The notes below the pieces were generated by a model. That model had not been told where the DNA came from. It saw only the letters and a program-made list of their open reading frames with translations, and made no database searches. A program made the position numbers and the translations under genes. DNA of 64,000 bases from Odiellus spinosus (lineage: Eukaryota; Arthropoda; Arachnida; Opiliones; Phalangiidae): assembly GCA_963920705.1 (NCBI GenBank), contig OY987226.1:29100694-29164693 (forward strand), in the 5' to 3' direction. Positions 33,236-45,331 of the stretch are shown here, in pieces (the first letter of the stretch is position 1; each line of letters starts with the position of its first letter).

Positions 33236-33597
33236 AGGCTAACGAGTTACACCGGGTTTGCCCCAGTGTTACGGCCCACCTTGGACACCTAAATAATCAT
33301 AGGACTGTAATCGAGGAGATGTACCATACAATCGCCGAGTACTTAATTCAAATTCGGGACCAGTCGTTCAACGACAGAAATACCTTGTCTCTATTCTACG
33401 GGGACGACCAAACGGAAAAGTTCGATGCCGTATATCAATATTACAACTGCTTCGTGAGCCCTTTCACGGTTATTTCCACCTTTGAGGAAAATCTAAAAAA
33501 TAAAGGCCTGAAAAACGACTTTAGGGCCTACAATTTGTTTTCGATAATTAGTGGTCAATTGGTACAACTTAAAAATTGTTTAGAGCTTGTTGGATAA
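33236..33597 (+). CDS. unrecognised last exon, about 120 codons
   Basis: A splice-acceptor-like TTCGTATTCAG precedes the open frame. It begins EANELHRVCPSVTAHLGHLN and ends QLVQLKNCLELVG, then TAA. The sequence is balanced and helical (VIEEMYHTIAEYLIQIRDQS), has no stops and no known motif. The upstream exon(s) are not found. It may belong to the same virus-like unit on the opposite strand. Confidence 0.45.
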
Positions 33598-33599
33598 TT

Positions 33600-34420
33600 T
33601 GTTTCTAACTAAAATCTAAAAATCTGCTCTGAAATTGTTTTTTTACTATTTTCGAATTTAAGCCTATACCTTCCATTAGCGTCACAGTGCTACTTGAGCA
33701 AATATGAATCCGTATAACCTCTAAATAGCGTCTAGTTCATTATTAGGTACTTGGGTAAAAAACAATCCAACATAGATTTAAGGAAATTGTATTACAAACG
33801 AAGGGTCCCTAACATTGAACGCTATCGCGTTCCCGTGCATAAACCCTAGTAGCTGATTTTCACATTAGGGGACAACGGGGGACCCGTAAGCTAACACAAT
33901 CCGTGAACGCTGAAACATTGGCGCCACCTAGCTGCCGTACATTTAAATAAATCCGAAACTAAATGGAATAATAATAACCTAACAATTAAAGTAACTTAAT
34001 GGGATAATAATAACCTAACAATTAAAGTAACTTAGACACTAAAAATTTATTATTATGTTGGGGGGATAAAAGACACTAAAAATTTATTATTATGTTGGGG
34101 GGATAAAAAAAACTAGTAACTGATTTACACGATAGATGTCGTCAGGAGACCCGTAAGCTACCCCCAAGTCGTGAACGTTGAAACTTTGGCGTTACCTAGC
34201 TGGCGGACAGTACAACTTTTATAATTTGAAACCATTACATTTAAATAAAGCCAAAACTAAATGGAATAATACCCCAATAGTTAAATATACCAGCTGTTAA
34301 ATAACCACTCAAAAATATTTACATGTTGCGTGGGAAGTTAGCTTGTTTCTTGAAACATTGTCGACACCTAGCTGTTGTTTAGTACAACTCTCTATGTATA
34401 ATTTAAATAGCCTCACGATT
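33600..34420. repeat. diverged tandem units and small duplications
   Basis: GACCCGTAAGCTA...GTGAACG...GGCG..ACCTAGCTG recurs near 33889 and 34149, and a weaker version near 34350, spacing about 200-260 bases. Inside are short exact tandem pairs: GGAATAATAATAACCTAACA (33965, 34003) and GACACTAAAAATTTATTATT (34036, 34072). The word CATTGAACGC with CGCGTTC at 33812-33832 resembles the inverted word at 61259-61279. No gene. Confidence 0.7.
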
Positions 34421-34614
34421 AAATATAACGTATACTAAATACAGAAAATGGTAGTTAACGTTAGAACAATTAAACTAAAATAATATTTACGTTTATGGGG
34501 TTAGACTATGTACAGGTAGGCCTGTAAAAGTAAATAAAACAAATTCAAGGAAATTACTTTAAAAAACACATTTATTTATCGTATGTACAACAGCGACAGG
34601 GACCATTTTGCCGC

Positions 34615-35252
34615 CTAAACCGTGTGGACCATATAGTGGGGGCACGTCGCGCGCCGGACGATGTCCTTGGCCCCCGAGATCAGCACCCCCTCCTTCTCGA
34701 TGAAGGCAGCGGCCTCGGTGGCATCCATGGGAGGCGCGGGGGACGCCCGCCAATGGCCAAGTTGGTCCAGTTCGGCGAGTACCCTTTTTATAATAAATAA
34801 TAATGATAATTTAGTAAGTTACAATAAGGGTTGATTGAGAGTTTGTTAGTCACGTACCGGAGGCCCCAAACGTCGTAGGAGTACAAGGCGGCCGCCGGAA
34901 CCTTGTTGTTCCGCACGACCGCCTGAAACTGGGCCACGGCAGCGGCCGGGTACTCACCGTACTGGATCTGATATCGCGCGGCAAATTGGAGGAAGTGGGC
35001 GAGGATGCTAGAAAAATGTATATTATAAAAAATTACGACTATTTGAGTTTGAGAAGTTGATGTAGCTTACACGACTGAGTGGGCGTCCGGATGGGGGGAG
35101 TGCGGAGGGGAGAGCCAGGGGTGTTCAGTTCTGTCCGGGGCGTCAATTACCGCGTACCCCTCCGCGAAATGGCGGTGGGCAGCGGGTCGCGGCGACGGTG
35201 TCCATCTCCGTTGGAGAGCACCCTCCCGCTGCTCCGGGGTCAGTTTTGATTG
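34615..35252 (-). CDS. GC-rich three-exon gene, unknown function
   Basis: Exons about 35252-35071, 35007-34858 and 34783-34615. The introns 35070-35008 and 34857-34784 are AT-rich with GTAAG and GTACG donors and TTCTAG and AAAAAG acceptors; phases match, giving an open protein through all three. An AATAAA signal lies about 40 bases after the TAG stop (34617-34615). It encodes LTPEQREGALQRRWTPSP, FAARYQIQYGEYPAAAVAQF, ALYSYDVWGLRVLAELDQLG and FIEKEGVLISGAKDIVRRAT. No start Met is visible, so the 5' end is truncated or on another exon. Exons are very GC-rich and introns AT-rich, unlike anything else in the window. I do not recognise the protein. Confidence 0.55.
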
Positions 35253-35259
35253 TTAAGGG

Positions 35260-35912
35260 GGTGCTCCGTAAACTAGTACACTACACCCCCGCCAATCCGT
35301 GCGGCTGCATCATTTGTCCCTAAAGTGCCGCACGCGAAACCGTGCCCGGAACGGCTAACAAGGCCAAACAGCGGGAACCGAAGAACCCCAGGCTAAGGCA
35401 GCAGAAGGAAAGGTATATGGCTTGGCGACCAGAACCCACACAGCAGTGCCATACGGCCTCCGTAATGTAACCGTGACCCAACAAGACCGACTCAAAGGCA
35501 GGGGGAGCTGCCAGGGCCCAGGACGGGCCCAGCGAGTCGGCCGGGTGTGGGCGAGACGGCCGTGTTCCAATTCGCGGAACTAGGACGGATCCTAGAACTC
35601 GGGCCCCCTCACCACGAGAAGGATGGAACACTACCCCCACCCTGCGCACGGACAGGTGGGGTCCGGGGTCGCGGCGGGATTCCCCTCCTCCCAAAAAGGA
35701 GCTTCAAAGCCTCCGCCTAAGCGGACAGGGCTAGCGATTGGTGGCGGCGACGGACGCCGGTGTACGCGACGCACTCCCACAATCCGGGCGCCCCATCTCC
35801 GAAAAGAGCGCGCCGAGCTCGGACGGGGTGTCGGGCGGCTCGCGGGGTCCCCCTAGGCAACCTCGCCATCCACCGGCGGTCCGGAGACCGCCGCGGCGAG
35901 TACGCCGAGCTA
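35260..35912. other. GC-rich island, no supported gene
   Basis: The open frames on both strands (for example 35320-35694 minus, 35623-35856 plus) are by-products of high GC content. The island continues past the P-type insertion for about 25 bases (38982-39006) and then becomes AT-rich. It may be the 5' flank of the GC-rich gene. Confidence 0.45.
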
Positions 35913-35919
35913 CCGGGGG

Positions 35920-38900
35920 CAGGGAACACCTAACTCAACGGGAAGGTTCGTGTAACGTTATAACTACGGTTGCCGAAACTATCTCCCGTTGGCGGCGCTG
36001 ATGCACTAGTGCGCATTTTACTCGCGCATCCAATCCAACTGATGTTAGGTGATTTGATGTCTGTATGATGTCTGTATTTTAAGGCTTTTAGCTAGGGTAC
36101 TACTTGTTTTCGATTTTTTCAGCTCATTTGTCTAAGGCTTAGGAGTTATCGTGGATAACGACCGTAATGGTGAAGCATGTTTAATCATATTTTAATTTAA
36201 ACTCGTCAATTTAAAGTCATTGACGAGTAATTAGCCATGGTACGGAAAAACTGTAGTTACAAAGGCTGCAAAAATGACTCCAGGTTTAGCGACAAAGATT
36301 ATATGGAAGGGATATTATTCCTACAATTCCCTAAGCCAAAAACTCATTTAGAGAAATGCAAACGCTGGATTTTAGCTTGTGATCGACCCGAATTTCTAAA
36401 ACTTGAGAAAATTAACAAAAGGTTAGTTCCATAACTTAATAGTTTGTGTATTATTACATATATTGTTATTAATCTAATTATGATAATTACTTACTTATTT
36501 ATAGGCATATTTGCTCTTTTCATTTCGTTGGAGGTGCGGGTCCAACGGATAAACATCCAGATCCTGTTGACTATCACGAATACTGTATTGATGATACACA
36601 TTTAACTTGCATAGAAACTACATCGGCGGCTAGAACAGCCCAGGAAACTACGATGACATATGATACACTAATTGAGGGAGCGAAGGAAGGTGATGTTACC
36701 ATATTACCTGATGTTAGTGATACTGCAATGACCATCAATGAATTAAGCATCGAGGAACCACACCTTGTAGAAACTACAGCTACAAATGAGTACATTCCTT
36801 CCCTCCCAAGTTCGTCCAGTGATATTTTTCGTAAACAAGTCCAGTTATCACCCGTATCGGATACAACGGATCTTTTCAAGAAATTTATTGAGAATCAATA
36901 CTTCAGCAACATCAAAGAAATAGCATGGACTATTTCGCAGAACGAGGATTCCAGCTTAAATTTATTCAAAGTTAGAAGTCCGCATATATGTGCTATAGAA
37001 GTAAAAATTAAATTAAATTTAGAATTTGAAATTGTTGTTTATGGAAAGCCACTCGATAAAAGTCATCCATTAGTAACAATTCCACAAACTATCTCCAAGC
37101 TAAATGATTTACTTCGCTTACTAGATTATTTAAATTCATTACTTCTTTGTAATGGGACTGGCTTAGATTTGCATAAAACTAAATACAGTGAAAAACTAGG
37201 ACGTGCAAATATATACACAAATACACTTTATTCCCAATTATGTATTGGTTTCGCTAAAAATAATATGGAGTCAAGGTGCATAAATTGCAAAACTTTTAGG
37301 AAAGGTCAACTTGCAAAAATAAAAAAAATATCTTTCAAATGAATTAAAAAGTCCGCGTAATTTTTCGGTGTTTGTCCAGGGATGATTTAGTAGCTGCTTT
37401 GAAAGTAAAATCCCGCCAAAATAGAACTCAAAACCAACAAATTCAGCAGTTAAGGAGAGCAATAAAAACACTTAAACGCTCCCTTTCGGATGAACCAAAC
37501 CATTTGTTCAGTGAGTCTATTGACGATGACTCGTTTTGCTCAAAAGAGAACTTTTTAAGACTTTTTCTTAAAGAACAATTGAAACTAATCAAACTAAAGC
37601 GGAAAAAACCCAAAATGTGGCACCCTGCCATAATAAAATGGAGTCTTTATCTAAGAGCTAAATCCCCTTCAGGGTATCAGGGTATGAAACTCTACGAGAC
37701 GTTTTACCACTACCAGCTCCAAAAACCCTTTGGAAATATGGATCTTTATTTACAAGTCAAAGTGGTTTCACAGTCGAGTCAATCAGGGAGATGAAAGCGA
37801 AAATTGATTTGGAAAGCTCAGATGAGCACCAAAAATATTTTTCACTTATTGTGGACGAAATGAAAATAAAAGAGGACCTGATATTTAAAGCCAATACCGG
37901 GGAAGTGGTTGGATTTTGCCATTCAAGCGATTCTGGAGATCTAATTAAACAAGCAGAAAATAAAATGAATAATGTTAATAGTTCTGAAGATTTGCCAATT
38001 GCCACTCACGTTATGTCTTTAATGGTCCGGGGCTTGACGACAAATTTCAAACATCAACTAGCTTACTTTCCTTGCCACGATATGAAAACACATGAGTTGT
38101 ACTTAATTATTCAAGAGACAATCGAGATTTTGGAAGTCAATGGATTTAAAGTATTAACCGTTGTATGTGATAAATCTGCTATAAATCAGAAACTAATCAG
38201 ACTGAGTACACGTCCTGACCCGGTGAGTAAAATTCATTATAAAGCAAAGAATATATACGCTATGCCTGGAGAAGAAAGATATATATATTACATTTCCGAC
38301 CCTCCCCACCTCATCAAAACAGTTTGCAATTGTTTCTCCAATAGTGGGTTTCATAAAAACTCAAGATATCTAAGAAAAAACAAGAAACACATTTTATGGT
38401 CTCATGTGGTAGACATGTATAAAAAAGACTGTATCTACGCTTGTGCCCAAAGCTTACAGACAGTCACATTTATTTAGGCCCTTTTTCGACAATGAGGGTG
38501 AAATTCGCTACCCAAATAATAAGTAACACGGTAGCCGAGGCAGTCGATGAATTAGTGGGGGAAGAAGCCTCAGAGACTGTGAAATTTATAAAGATTTTCA
38601 ACCGTTTTTTTGATATCATGAACTCGAGAAATTTTGCACAATTCAAAAGTACTGATGATTGGAGGTTTACCGTAAGTCTCAATTACTTCCCAAAGACTTT
38701 CATAGCCATAAATAATTTAATATATTTTGTATTTCTAAATAGTAGCTTGAAGACACGTTTTTAGGATATCTTAAAGACGGGGGCGAATTAGCGAAAGCGG
38801 ACGACGAAATCTCTCTGACGCGAGACTGGCGGAACTACGTAATGAAATGACGTAGTGCCCGCCGATAATGTGCAGTTAGAACTAGCGCCGACAACTAGTC

Positions 38901-38974
38901 AAGTGGCCTTGCTACGTATCGAGAAGAGAGATTTCTATACTGACGAACCTTCCCGTTGAGTTAGGTGTTCCCTG
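35920..38974 (+). mobile_element. THAP/P-type DNA transposon (element 3)
   Basis: The terminal inverted repeats are 32 bp: 35920-35951, beginning CAGGGAACACCTAACTC, and the exact inverse at 38943-38974. Both ends are flanked directly by CCGGGGG (35913-35919 and 38975-38981), a 7-bp target-site duplication. The inside encodes a P element-type transposase with a THAP domain. It is inserted in the GC-rich island. Confidence 0.9.
36237..38764 (+). pseudogene. P element-type transposase with THAP domain
   Basis: Exon 1 (36237-36421) starts MVRKNCSYKGCKNDSRF and supplies the first zinc ligands (C-x4-C) of a THAP domain. The intron 36422-36504 leads to HICSFHF, the second ligand pair. After a Thr/Ser-rich linker come a helical region (about 37380-37600) and the RNase H-like catalytic domain: SLIVDEMKIKEDLIFK (first Asp), VLTVVCDKSAINQK (second Asp) and YYISDPPHLIKTVCN. 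Frame changes near 37320 (an A-rich run, or a very short intron) and 37690 break it. Near 38670 a GTAAGT donor may join to a short exon ending about 38850. The C-terminal part that should carry the catalytic Glu is not found, so this copy is probably non-functional. Confidence 0.85.
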
Positions 38975-38999
38975 CCGGGGGTGGACGCAGGGCCCTCCA

Positions 39000-39927
39000 G
39001 CTTAACGCGGCTATTATATAGAAAAAAATGTAAAATATCTCCAAAATATAAGGTTTTGAAAATCTCGGTACTTCAAGTTGGAATATGTTTTAGACCCCTT
39101 AACCTAGAGTGTAATCAATTTCTAAAACTATATTTCTAAATATATCCGGGCAGTTGCTTATTAAAAACGACCCGCAATTAAACAAAGTTATTTCTAAAAT
39201 ATGGTTGAAAACCACAAAGTTATTTCTAAAATGTCCCGAAATTAAACCAAGTTATTTCTAAAATGTCCCGAAATTAAACCAAGTTATTTCTAAAATGTCC
39301 CGAAATTAAACCAAGTTATTTCTAAAATGTCCCGAAATTAAACCAAGTTATTTCTAAAATGTCCCGAAATTAAACCAAAGTACCGAGATTTTCTATTCTT
39401 ACGTCAAATCGGGAATTTGTGAAGCCATCTTTTTTAATGTTTAGGTCTGTTTGTCAGGGTTCGAACGACGGGAGCAGAATGGTAGTCTTGGTTAAAAATT
39501 TAGGCGTTTTTATCCTAAAAAATTGTATAGGAAACCCGCGAGATAATTTTACCCCCTTGTCCCTGGGCCATCGCGACCCTCCAATGGTCAGCTAAGGTTC
39601 AAGAATCTTCACCTAACGCCCCCCAACGAACTACCACATCTTAGCTAGCGAACGCTTACAAAATTTATCACATTGTGAAATAACTGGCCAAAATTTCACC
39701 GATGGCCATTCATCTTTCAGAAAGGACCAATTATCTTTCCACTATTGAAGCCTGGTTTTCTTTACCGCGCGTATGGACCACCTAGTTTGTAGGCCCACCG
39801 AGGTTGGCCCATCGTGGTTTCTGAACCACGGGTTGTTCCTACCCTTTTTCTGACTTGGGGGTTCAACTACCTATCCGTCTTTTTTTTTAAGATCGCTATT
39901 TATGATTGACAATTTATCGTGAGAAAG
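39000..39927. other. no gene; 32-bp tandem repeat at 39180-39385
   Basis: CCCGAAATTAAACCAAGTTA followed by TTTCTAAAATGT repeats about six times with period 32 between 39180 and 39385, copies nearly identical. The remainder up to element 2 has no open frame or motif I can support. Confidence 0.75.
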
Positions 39928-40179
39928 CAGAAGCGGATGGACCTATAAGAAGTCTACAACGTAAACCCTACGGGGCTCTATGTAATATGCGTACCCCATT
40001 TTTTTACCTACCCCCTTTTGCGGATGATTACGAATGAGGGGCGTAGTACAAGGAACATGCGTGAATAGGCACACAAACAAATAGTTCCGAGTGCTTTGCT
40101 CGTCCAGTTATTATCGCGTCCTTGGAAAATTTTTTAGAAGACGTCTGATTACAATTTTAAGTCTTAATAAACTTTAAAA

Positions 40180-43100
40180 ATGCCGCGTAAAAAAACCCAA
40201 GCACAGTTGGACGCTATGCCCACGAAAAACCAGCAAACTCAATGCAATACTTTGTATAAATTTAAAGTCACGCGATTTCGGTGTACAAAACTTTGAAAAA
40301 AATGATTTAGTAACATTAGAGTGAAATCGCAAAGGCTTAGTGAAGGAGCTGGTGTTAGCTCAAACCCAAACAGATGGAATTTCTTTTTTTAACACCGAGA
40401 TACAAACTGAAATTTTTGGGTTTAAAGTACCATCTGAAAAATGGGAAGAAATAAACTTATTTTCAATTAACCGAAAGCGTAAGATAATCGATAAACATCG
40501 AAGTGATGGCGAATGTCAGTCAAAAAGACTAGCGTTTGAAAACTCATCAAAAGCAGATTCCTTCTCCACTCAAGGTAAAAAAAACTATATTAATGCCAAG
40601 TATTTACAAACATATAACATTATTTAATTATAGCGGCAACACATGCGAGTAAAAACGTTAGGCTTTTGACCAAAGAAACTGCCACTGAGGATTTTGGGCC
40701 ATTAAGTCCAGGCACGTTTAATCAGAGTTCTTCACCCTTATCGATGATTAAAGAATTCATAGAGATGTCATGCTATGGTAACAATATTAACATAGAGTCA
40801 TGATCTAATTTTCACTATAAGCAAATTTTTCAACCTTTATTATAGGTGAAATTTGCATAAGAAGATTGAAGACCCATGATGGCCTGGTTGAATATTTAGA
40901 AGTATAGCTTGAAGATGGATTGCTACCAGTCTCAACATATCATGATGTACCACGACGCTTGTTGTTTTCTAGCAAGGGAAAACTATCTATTTTGACGCTT
41001 TTCAAGGCGGCCGAGGTATTGGACTATTTCAATTTTCAAAGCGAAACTCTAATATTGGATTTCATCATTAACGCCCATGGCTTCTTTAAATGGAAACTAC
41101 GTATTTTGCACTGGAATACCTAAAGTAAGATAAAGGAATTATATCACAATAAACATGATTTACATGAGGCTTATCCATTAAATAGGAAACGGCTATTGAT
41201 ATGGAAAATACAAAAAACATTCGTTTATCCATTCGAGCGTGTACAGTCATTGGAATGTTTGGGTTGGTTTGTCCCTCCAGCAAATGCTTCTAAGGATAAA
41301 ATTAAGAACAAGCTTTACCAATGCTCGAAATGCAGCGCACTTTACCGGTATATGACTGATTTCAAGAAGAAGAAGGACCAAGTCACTCCTCGAACAAAAT
41401 CCAAAAGGCGATCTGTGGATTCTAGATGCCGAATCAGTGTTTTAACCCCAAAGTCTAAGAAGTATAGATTGGAAAAGAGTAGACAGAGACGATCCGCGTT
41501 AGTTCGTAAAGCAAAATAAGTTGAAAATAAACTAATCGAGACAAGCTTACTATTAAGTAAGGATCAGGATAAAGAAATGAAACAAATTGTTGCTGAAATT
41601 AATTCGAGAGGAAAGAAAGATTTGGAAGACATTTTTGCTGAAGCGTATAAAAAAAACGAGATTATGGGTTTGGCGTTAAAAAAGGCCTGGGAGATGAATT
41701 CTGAAGTCAAACCGGAAAATGATTTCTTAAAAGATCAAGGTAAATGTGTAACCGGATTTCACAGCAACAAATGGAGCCCTCTTACTTATAGAATTGCCCT
41801 CAGTGTATATTCTCGCTCACCTGCAGCATACGAAGCCCTTGCATCCTTTGATGTTTTACAATTACCAAGCACTCACACTTTAAGAGCCAAGGTGCGACAG
41901 GTTGATAGTAAGGCAGGAATTGACATGACATACCTTAAGAAGGAATCTAAAAGGCTCGACCAGTTCTTGGAACACCATCCTGAATATCAAAATCCTCCAA
42001 AAGAAGGAGCTCTAATTTTTGCTGAGGTGAAAATTATTGGAAAGTTAATGTGGAATTCCAGGAATGGGGAGTATGTAGGAGCGGCTATGGATCCAAATGA
42101 ATACGCGTCCTTGGAAGATTTATTTAAAGTGAAAAGACTATCTGAAGTTTTGGAAGCCGAGTACGCCCTTCAGTATCTTTGGCGATGTACTTCAACCATT
42201 GGCCCGTATTACCTGTTTGCTAAGCCCGTTACACAGTCGGAAATTTCCAGTACCCTTTTAAATGCAGTTTTTGCATTTCATTCAGCGGATTTGGAAATTG
42301 GGCTTATAGTTTGCGATGGAGGTAGTGGAAATATGTCTTCTTTAAGAAACAGCTTGGGATTCAACAAAGCTCAAGAGTCGTCTGTGAATGAAGAAGGACC
42401 ATTTAATTTCCGGTTCAATGTGAAAGTGAGAAATTGGTATGTTCCAGATACTACGATACATTGGTTGGTATGTCCTAGCCACCAGCTTAAAAATATGATC
42501 AATGCCCTTCATCATTCCCAGGCTGAAGGCACCAGGGACTTCACCAAAAATGGAATAAGATTTGGCTGGAAACAAATCATCGAGATGAAAAAAAGAGAAG
42601 ACGACAGAAAGGATAACTATGAATTAGTCCAAGTTAAGGGCCTTCAACAATCTTACGTAGATCGCGATTCTTGGACGAAATTAAACGTAACGCCAGCAAG
42701 AATCATGCAACAAAATGAGGTTCTGTGAGAGCTTTATAGCTACGCAAACCCCATGTTTGAAGAGGAGCCGGCGGATAAGCCCAATGTAATGGCTTACTAT
42801 GAATATTTAACAGCTTGTCACAATATATTTGAAGAGGGCTTGCTCTCCAAGGAACCAGTTTATAATGTAGATTCTAAACCTATTAAATCCATGTTAAAGG
42901 GATTAAAGTACTTCGAAGATTGGGCGACAGAAAGAATGACTCGCAAGGAAAAACTAACAAACAATCCTAAGTTTCTTGCGTGGCAAACATTTGAACTTTT
43001 ACGCGTAAGCATTTATGTCTTTGTTGGCTATGTAGAAGATTTTTCAACTCGGCATCCATCGAGATATATTTATCCTCTTAGGATAAATGGGTCAGCAGTA

Positions 43101-43262
43101 GAAACTATATTCAGCCAAATGAAGTATAATACTGCCGGGAAACTAACAAGTTTAAACTACATTAGTTCACGTCGGGCCTTATTAATTAAGGGATGTACCA
43201 AAACATCGCAAAATGCTGAAGCTTCCTACCGAAAAGTAGGATTAGATGTATGTGGTGAATAA
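40180..43262 (+). pseudogene. element 2 transposase-like gene (P-like superfamily)
   Basis: Exon 1 starts MPRKKTQAQLDAM and contains QT motifs (QTQCN, AQTQTD, IQTEIF). Later exons start after TTAATTATAG (40631) and TTATTATAG (40850). From about 40850 to 43262 a single frame holds RLLFSSKGKLSILTLFK; a zinc-type YQCSKCSALYRY; an RNase H-like region with ALIFAEVKIIGKLMWNS, LIVCDGGSGNMSSL and HWLVCPSHQLKNMINAL; and finally INGSAVETIFSQMKYNTAGK with the late Glu. The frame is interrupted by four stops (TAG 40905, TAA 41121, TAA 41517, TGA 42726) but by no frameshift. In exon 1 there is a frameshift near 40276. The first catalytic Asp appears replaced by Ala (FAEV where P-type proteins have FDEM), a one-base change. 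Inactive copy. Confidence 0.75.
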
Positions 43263-43621
43263 TTTCAGTGCCAAACTCTAGAACTTCTCTTTGTGTATTG
43301 AGAATTCGAATTCAATTTTAAAATGGTAAAAGGCACTGTCAAAGAGATTGTTACATCTGGGGTAAAAATTTTCGTAATCTCTTCACTATCCACTTTTGTA
43401 CTTGACACTTTTTAACATGCTTCGAAGTTATCAGAAATAAGTTTTTCAATACTGTATCAAGTTTCAGCTTTTCCCCATTAAATTAAGCGTTAGAGTCTAT
43501 AGCAACTTTGTATCACAAATTATTTTCGAATTTTAATATTTTATCACTTTAAATTTTATCACTGTTTTCAGATTTTTATCACAATTGTTTGATTCAAATG
43601 CGGAGCCCTAGCCTTAACTTT

Positions 43622-45020
43622 TTAATCGTAATTGAAGTCTTTAGCCATTTTCTTTTTGATTGCCCTTCCTGACCTTGAATGAACCACCTCTTTTTCTTTC
43701 TGGACAATATCTGGTACCAGTGCTGGTACTATTCTTTTTCTTGAAATTCTAGTTGGCAGCCTTTTTGGGCTAATTGCAACTGATGAGTTGCAATTTGTGT
43801 CCTTTGTTATTTTCTCTTCCGAAACCTTTCTGCATGCTGTTTTGGCAGAGGTTTTGGTTTTCTTAACAACAGTCTTTTTCTTTGATTTTGAACCAATCCC
43901 GTACAGCATACATCGAAGGTTTTGGCCTCCCACACCTCTCTTTCCCCTCTTCTCATTTCTGCGTCGTGTTGCGCTTCGAATCAAGTCGGCTAACTTTGCG
44001 TGTACTAACTTCCTCTGAAAGATTACACGGAAATTCTCCAGCTCTCTATGAGAAAAGCCACCTTCTAGAATCGCTGGGATTTCACTGACTATTTCGTGAA
44101 ATTTGGCTTTGAAACATTCGCATTCTCTAATGACTTTAGCAGTTTCCTCTGAAATAACAAGGTTAATTATTAATGATTAGGAGCTTGAATATTCAAATTT
44201 TGAAAAACTCACTTTCGTATTTTGAGGGGTAGGTCCATTCGACCAAAACCTATACTGCTCCACAACCTTTTTGATAATTTTTGACACAAAAGGTAACAAT
44301 GTCATATGCGCGACGAAGAGCCCACCTTTATTGATCATGCGTAATGCTGCGGGGAGAACTTCAATCAGTTGCTCTTCATTTCGGATTGATAGGGCTATTT
44401 TATAGTTTATATGAGCTCTCTCCCGTTGCTCTTTAGTTAGTGTTTTTTTTCCTTGCTTAATCTTCTTAAACACTTGCATTCCTTTTTTGCTTACACCCCA
44501 TATTTCTCCTATTACTCCACCCGCAATTCGATTTATGGTATAAAGTCTATCTGTTTTTATGTGACGTAATATTTTTCTTTTGGCTTCTTCTAGGGGTATT
44601 TCCTCTTCGTAGGGGCGTTTCGAAGAAAAAAAATTTACAATTTTATCTTCGATGTTGGTTTCTAAATCCAAAAGTCTCTTTAGCCTTTTCATCGATAATG
44701 CGGAAACCTACCCAATGTATAACATTTAGCAGTTCTTTTTCATAAGCTTTATCAAACCTTAGCACAGGGTCCGGTCCATTGATGCCATGAACAAAGTCGA
44801 GAATCCAATTACTCCAACTAAATAAAAACTTGGAATACCCTCCGCGAGACTCTTCTTCATATTTTGAAAATAGCAAATTATATTGCGTAATCATGTCTTC
44901 GATTGTTTCTTTTAAACTACCGTTTTTCAGCATATCCTCTATTAAAGCAGCTCTTTTCCCCGTTTCGTCGATTGTAAAAAAATCATGCTTCTCCCAATTA
45001 GTTAAAATTCTTTCTTCCAT
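43622..45020 (-). pseudogene. element 2 convergent second gene, unknown function
   Basis: Begins MEERILTNWEKHDFFTIDET at 45020. One frame change occurs near 44670 where two ORFs overlap. An intron (44212-44149, GTGAGT donor) follows NTK, and the last exon runs to TAA at 43622. Conserved blocks shared with element 1: GGYSKFLFSWSNWI, TDRLYTINRIAGGVIGEIW and LRMINKGGLFVAHMTLLPFV. The C-terminal third is strongly basic (SKSKKKTVVKKTKTSAKTA; GRAIKKKMAKDF), like a nuclear or DNA-binding tail. Expected length is about 400 residues. No catalytic motif or known domain recognised. Confidence 0.65.
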
Positions 45021-45331
45021 GATTTGATTTAGGCCTTGGCAAAAGACATGGATACGAACATAAAAGTTGGAAACGTGATAAAAAAAAAGCAGACGCTTGT
45101 AAATCCTAAAAATTTCTAAAATTTAACGTTTGGGGCGGTAGTGTTCGAAAATAGTTCTGCTGACGATTGTAACCATGGTAACGTTCGGCCAGGTCATCTC
45201 TGATTGGCTATCTTGTAAGAGGGGTGAGGGGGGTGATTTTTTACTGTACAGATTACACGGAGGCTACAGCCAAAGGCCGGGAAGGGCTTACGTTGTAGAC
45301 TTCTTATAGGTCCATCCGCTTCTGGAGAAAG

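Larger units (their letters stand above)
39928..45324. mobile_element. element 2: complete-ended 5.4-kb P-like transposon with two convergent genes
   Basis: The terminal inverted repeats are 37 bp: 39928-39964, beginning CAGAAGCGGATGGACC, and the exact inverse at 45288-45324. GAGAAAG flanks both ends directly (39921-39927 and 45325-45331), a 7-bp target-site duplication. Inside, a transposase-like gene runs on the plus strand (40180-43262) and an unrelated gene on the minus strand (45020-43622), tail to tail with about 360 bases between. The CAG start and 7-bp duplication are shared with element 3, though the repeats themselves differ. Confidence 0.9.

Noticed and set aside
35320-35929. Several long GC-rich ORFs on both strands
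   Set aside because: Open in many frames because of high GC; no splice or motif support.
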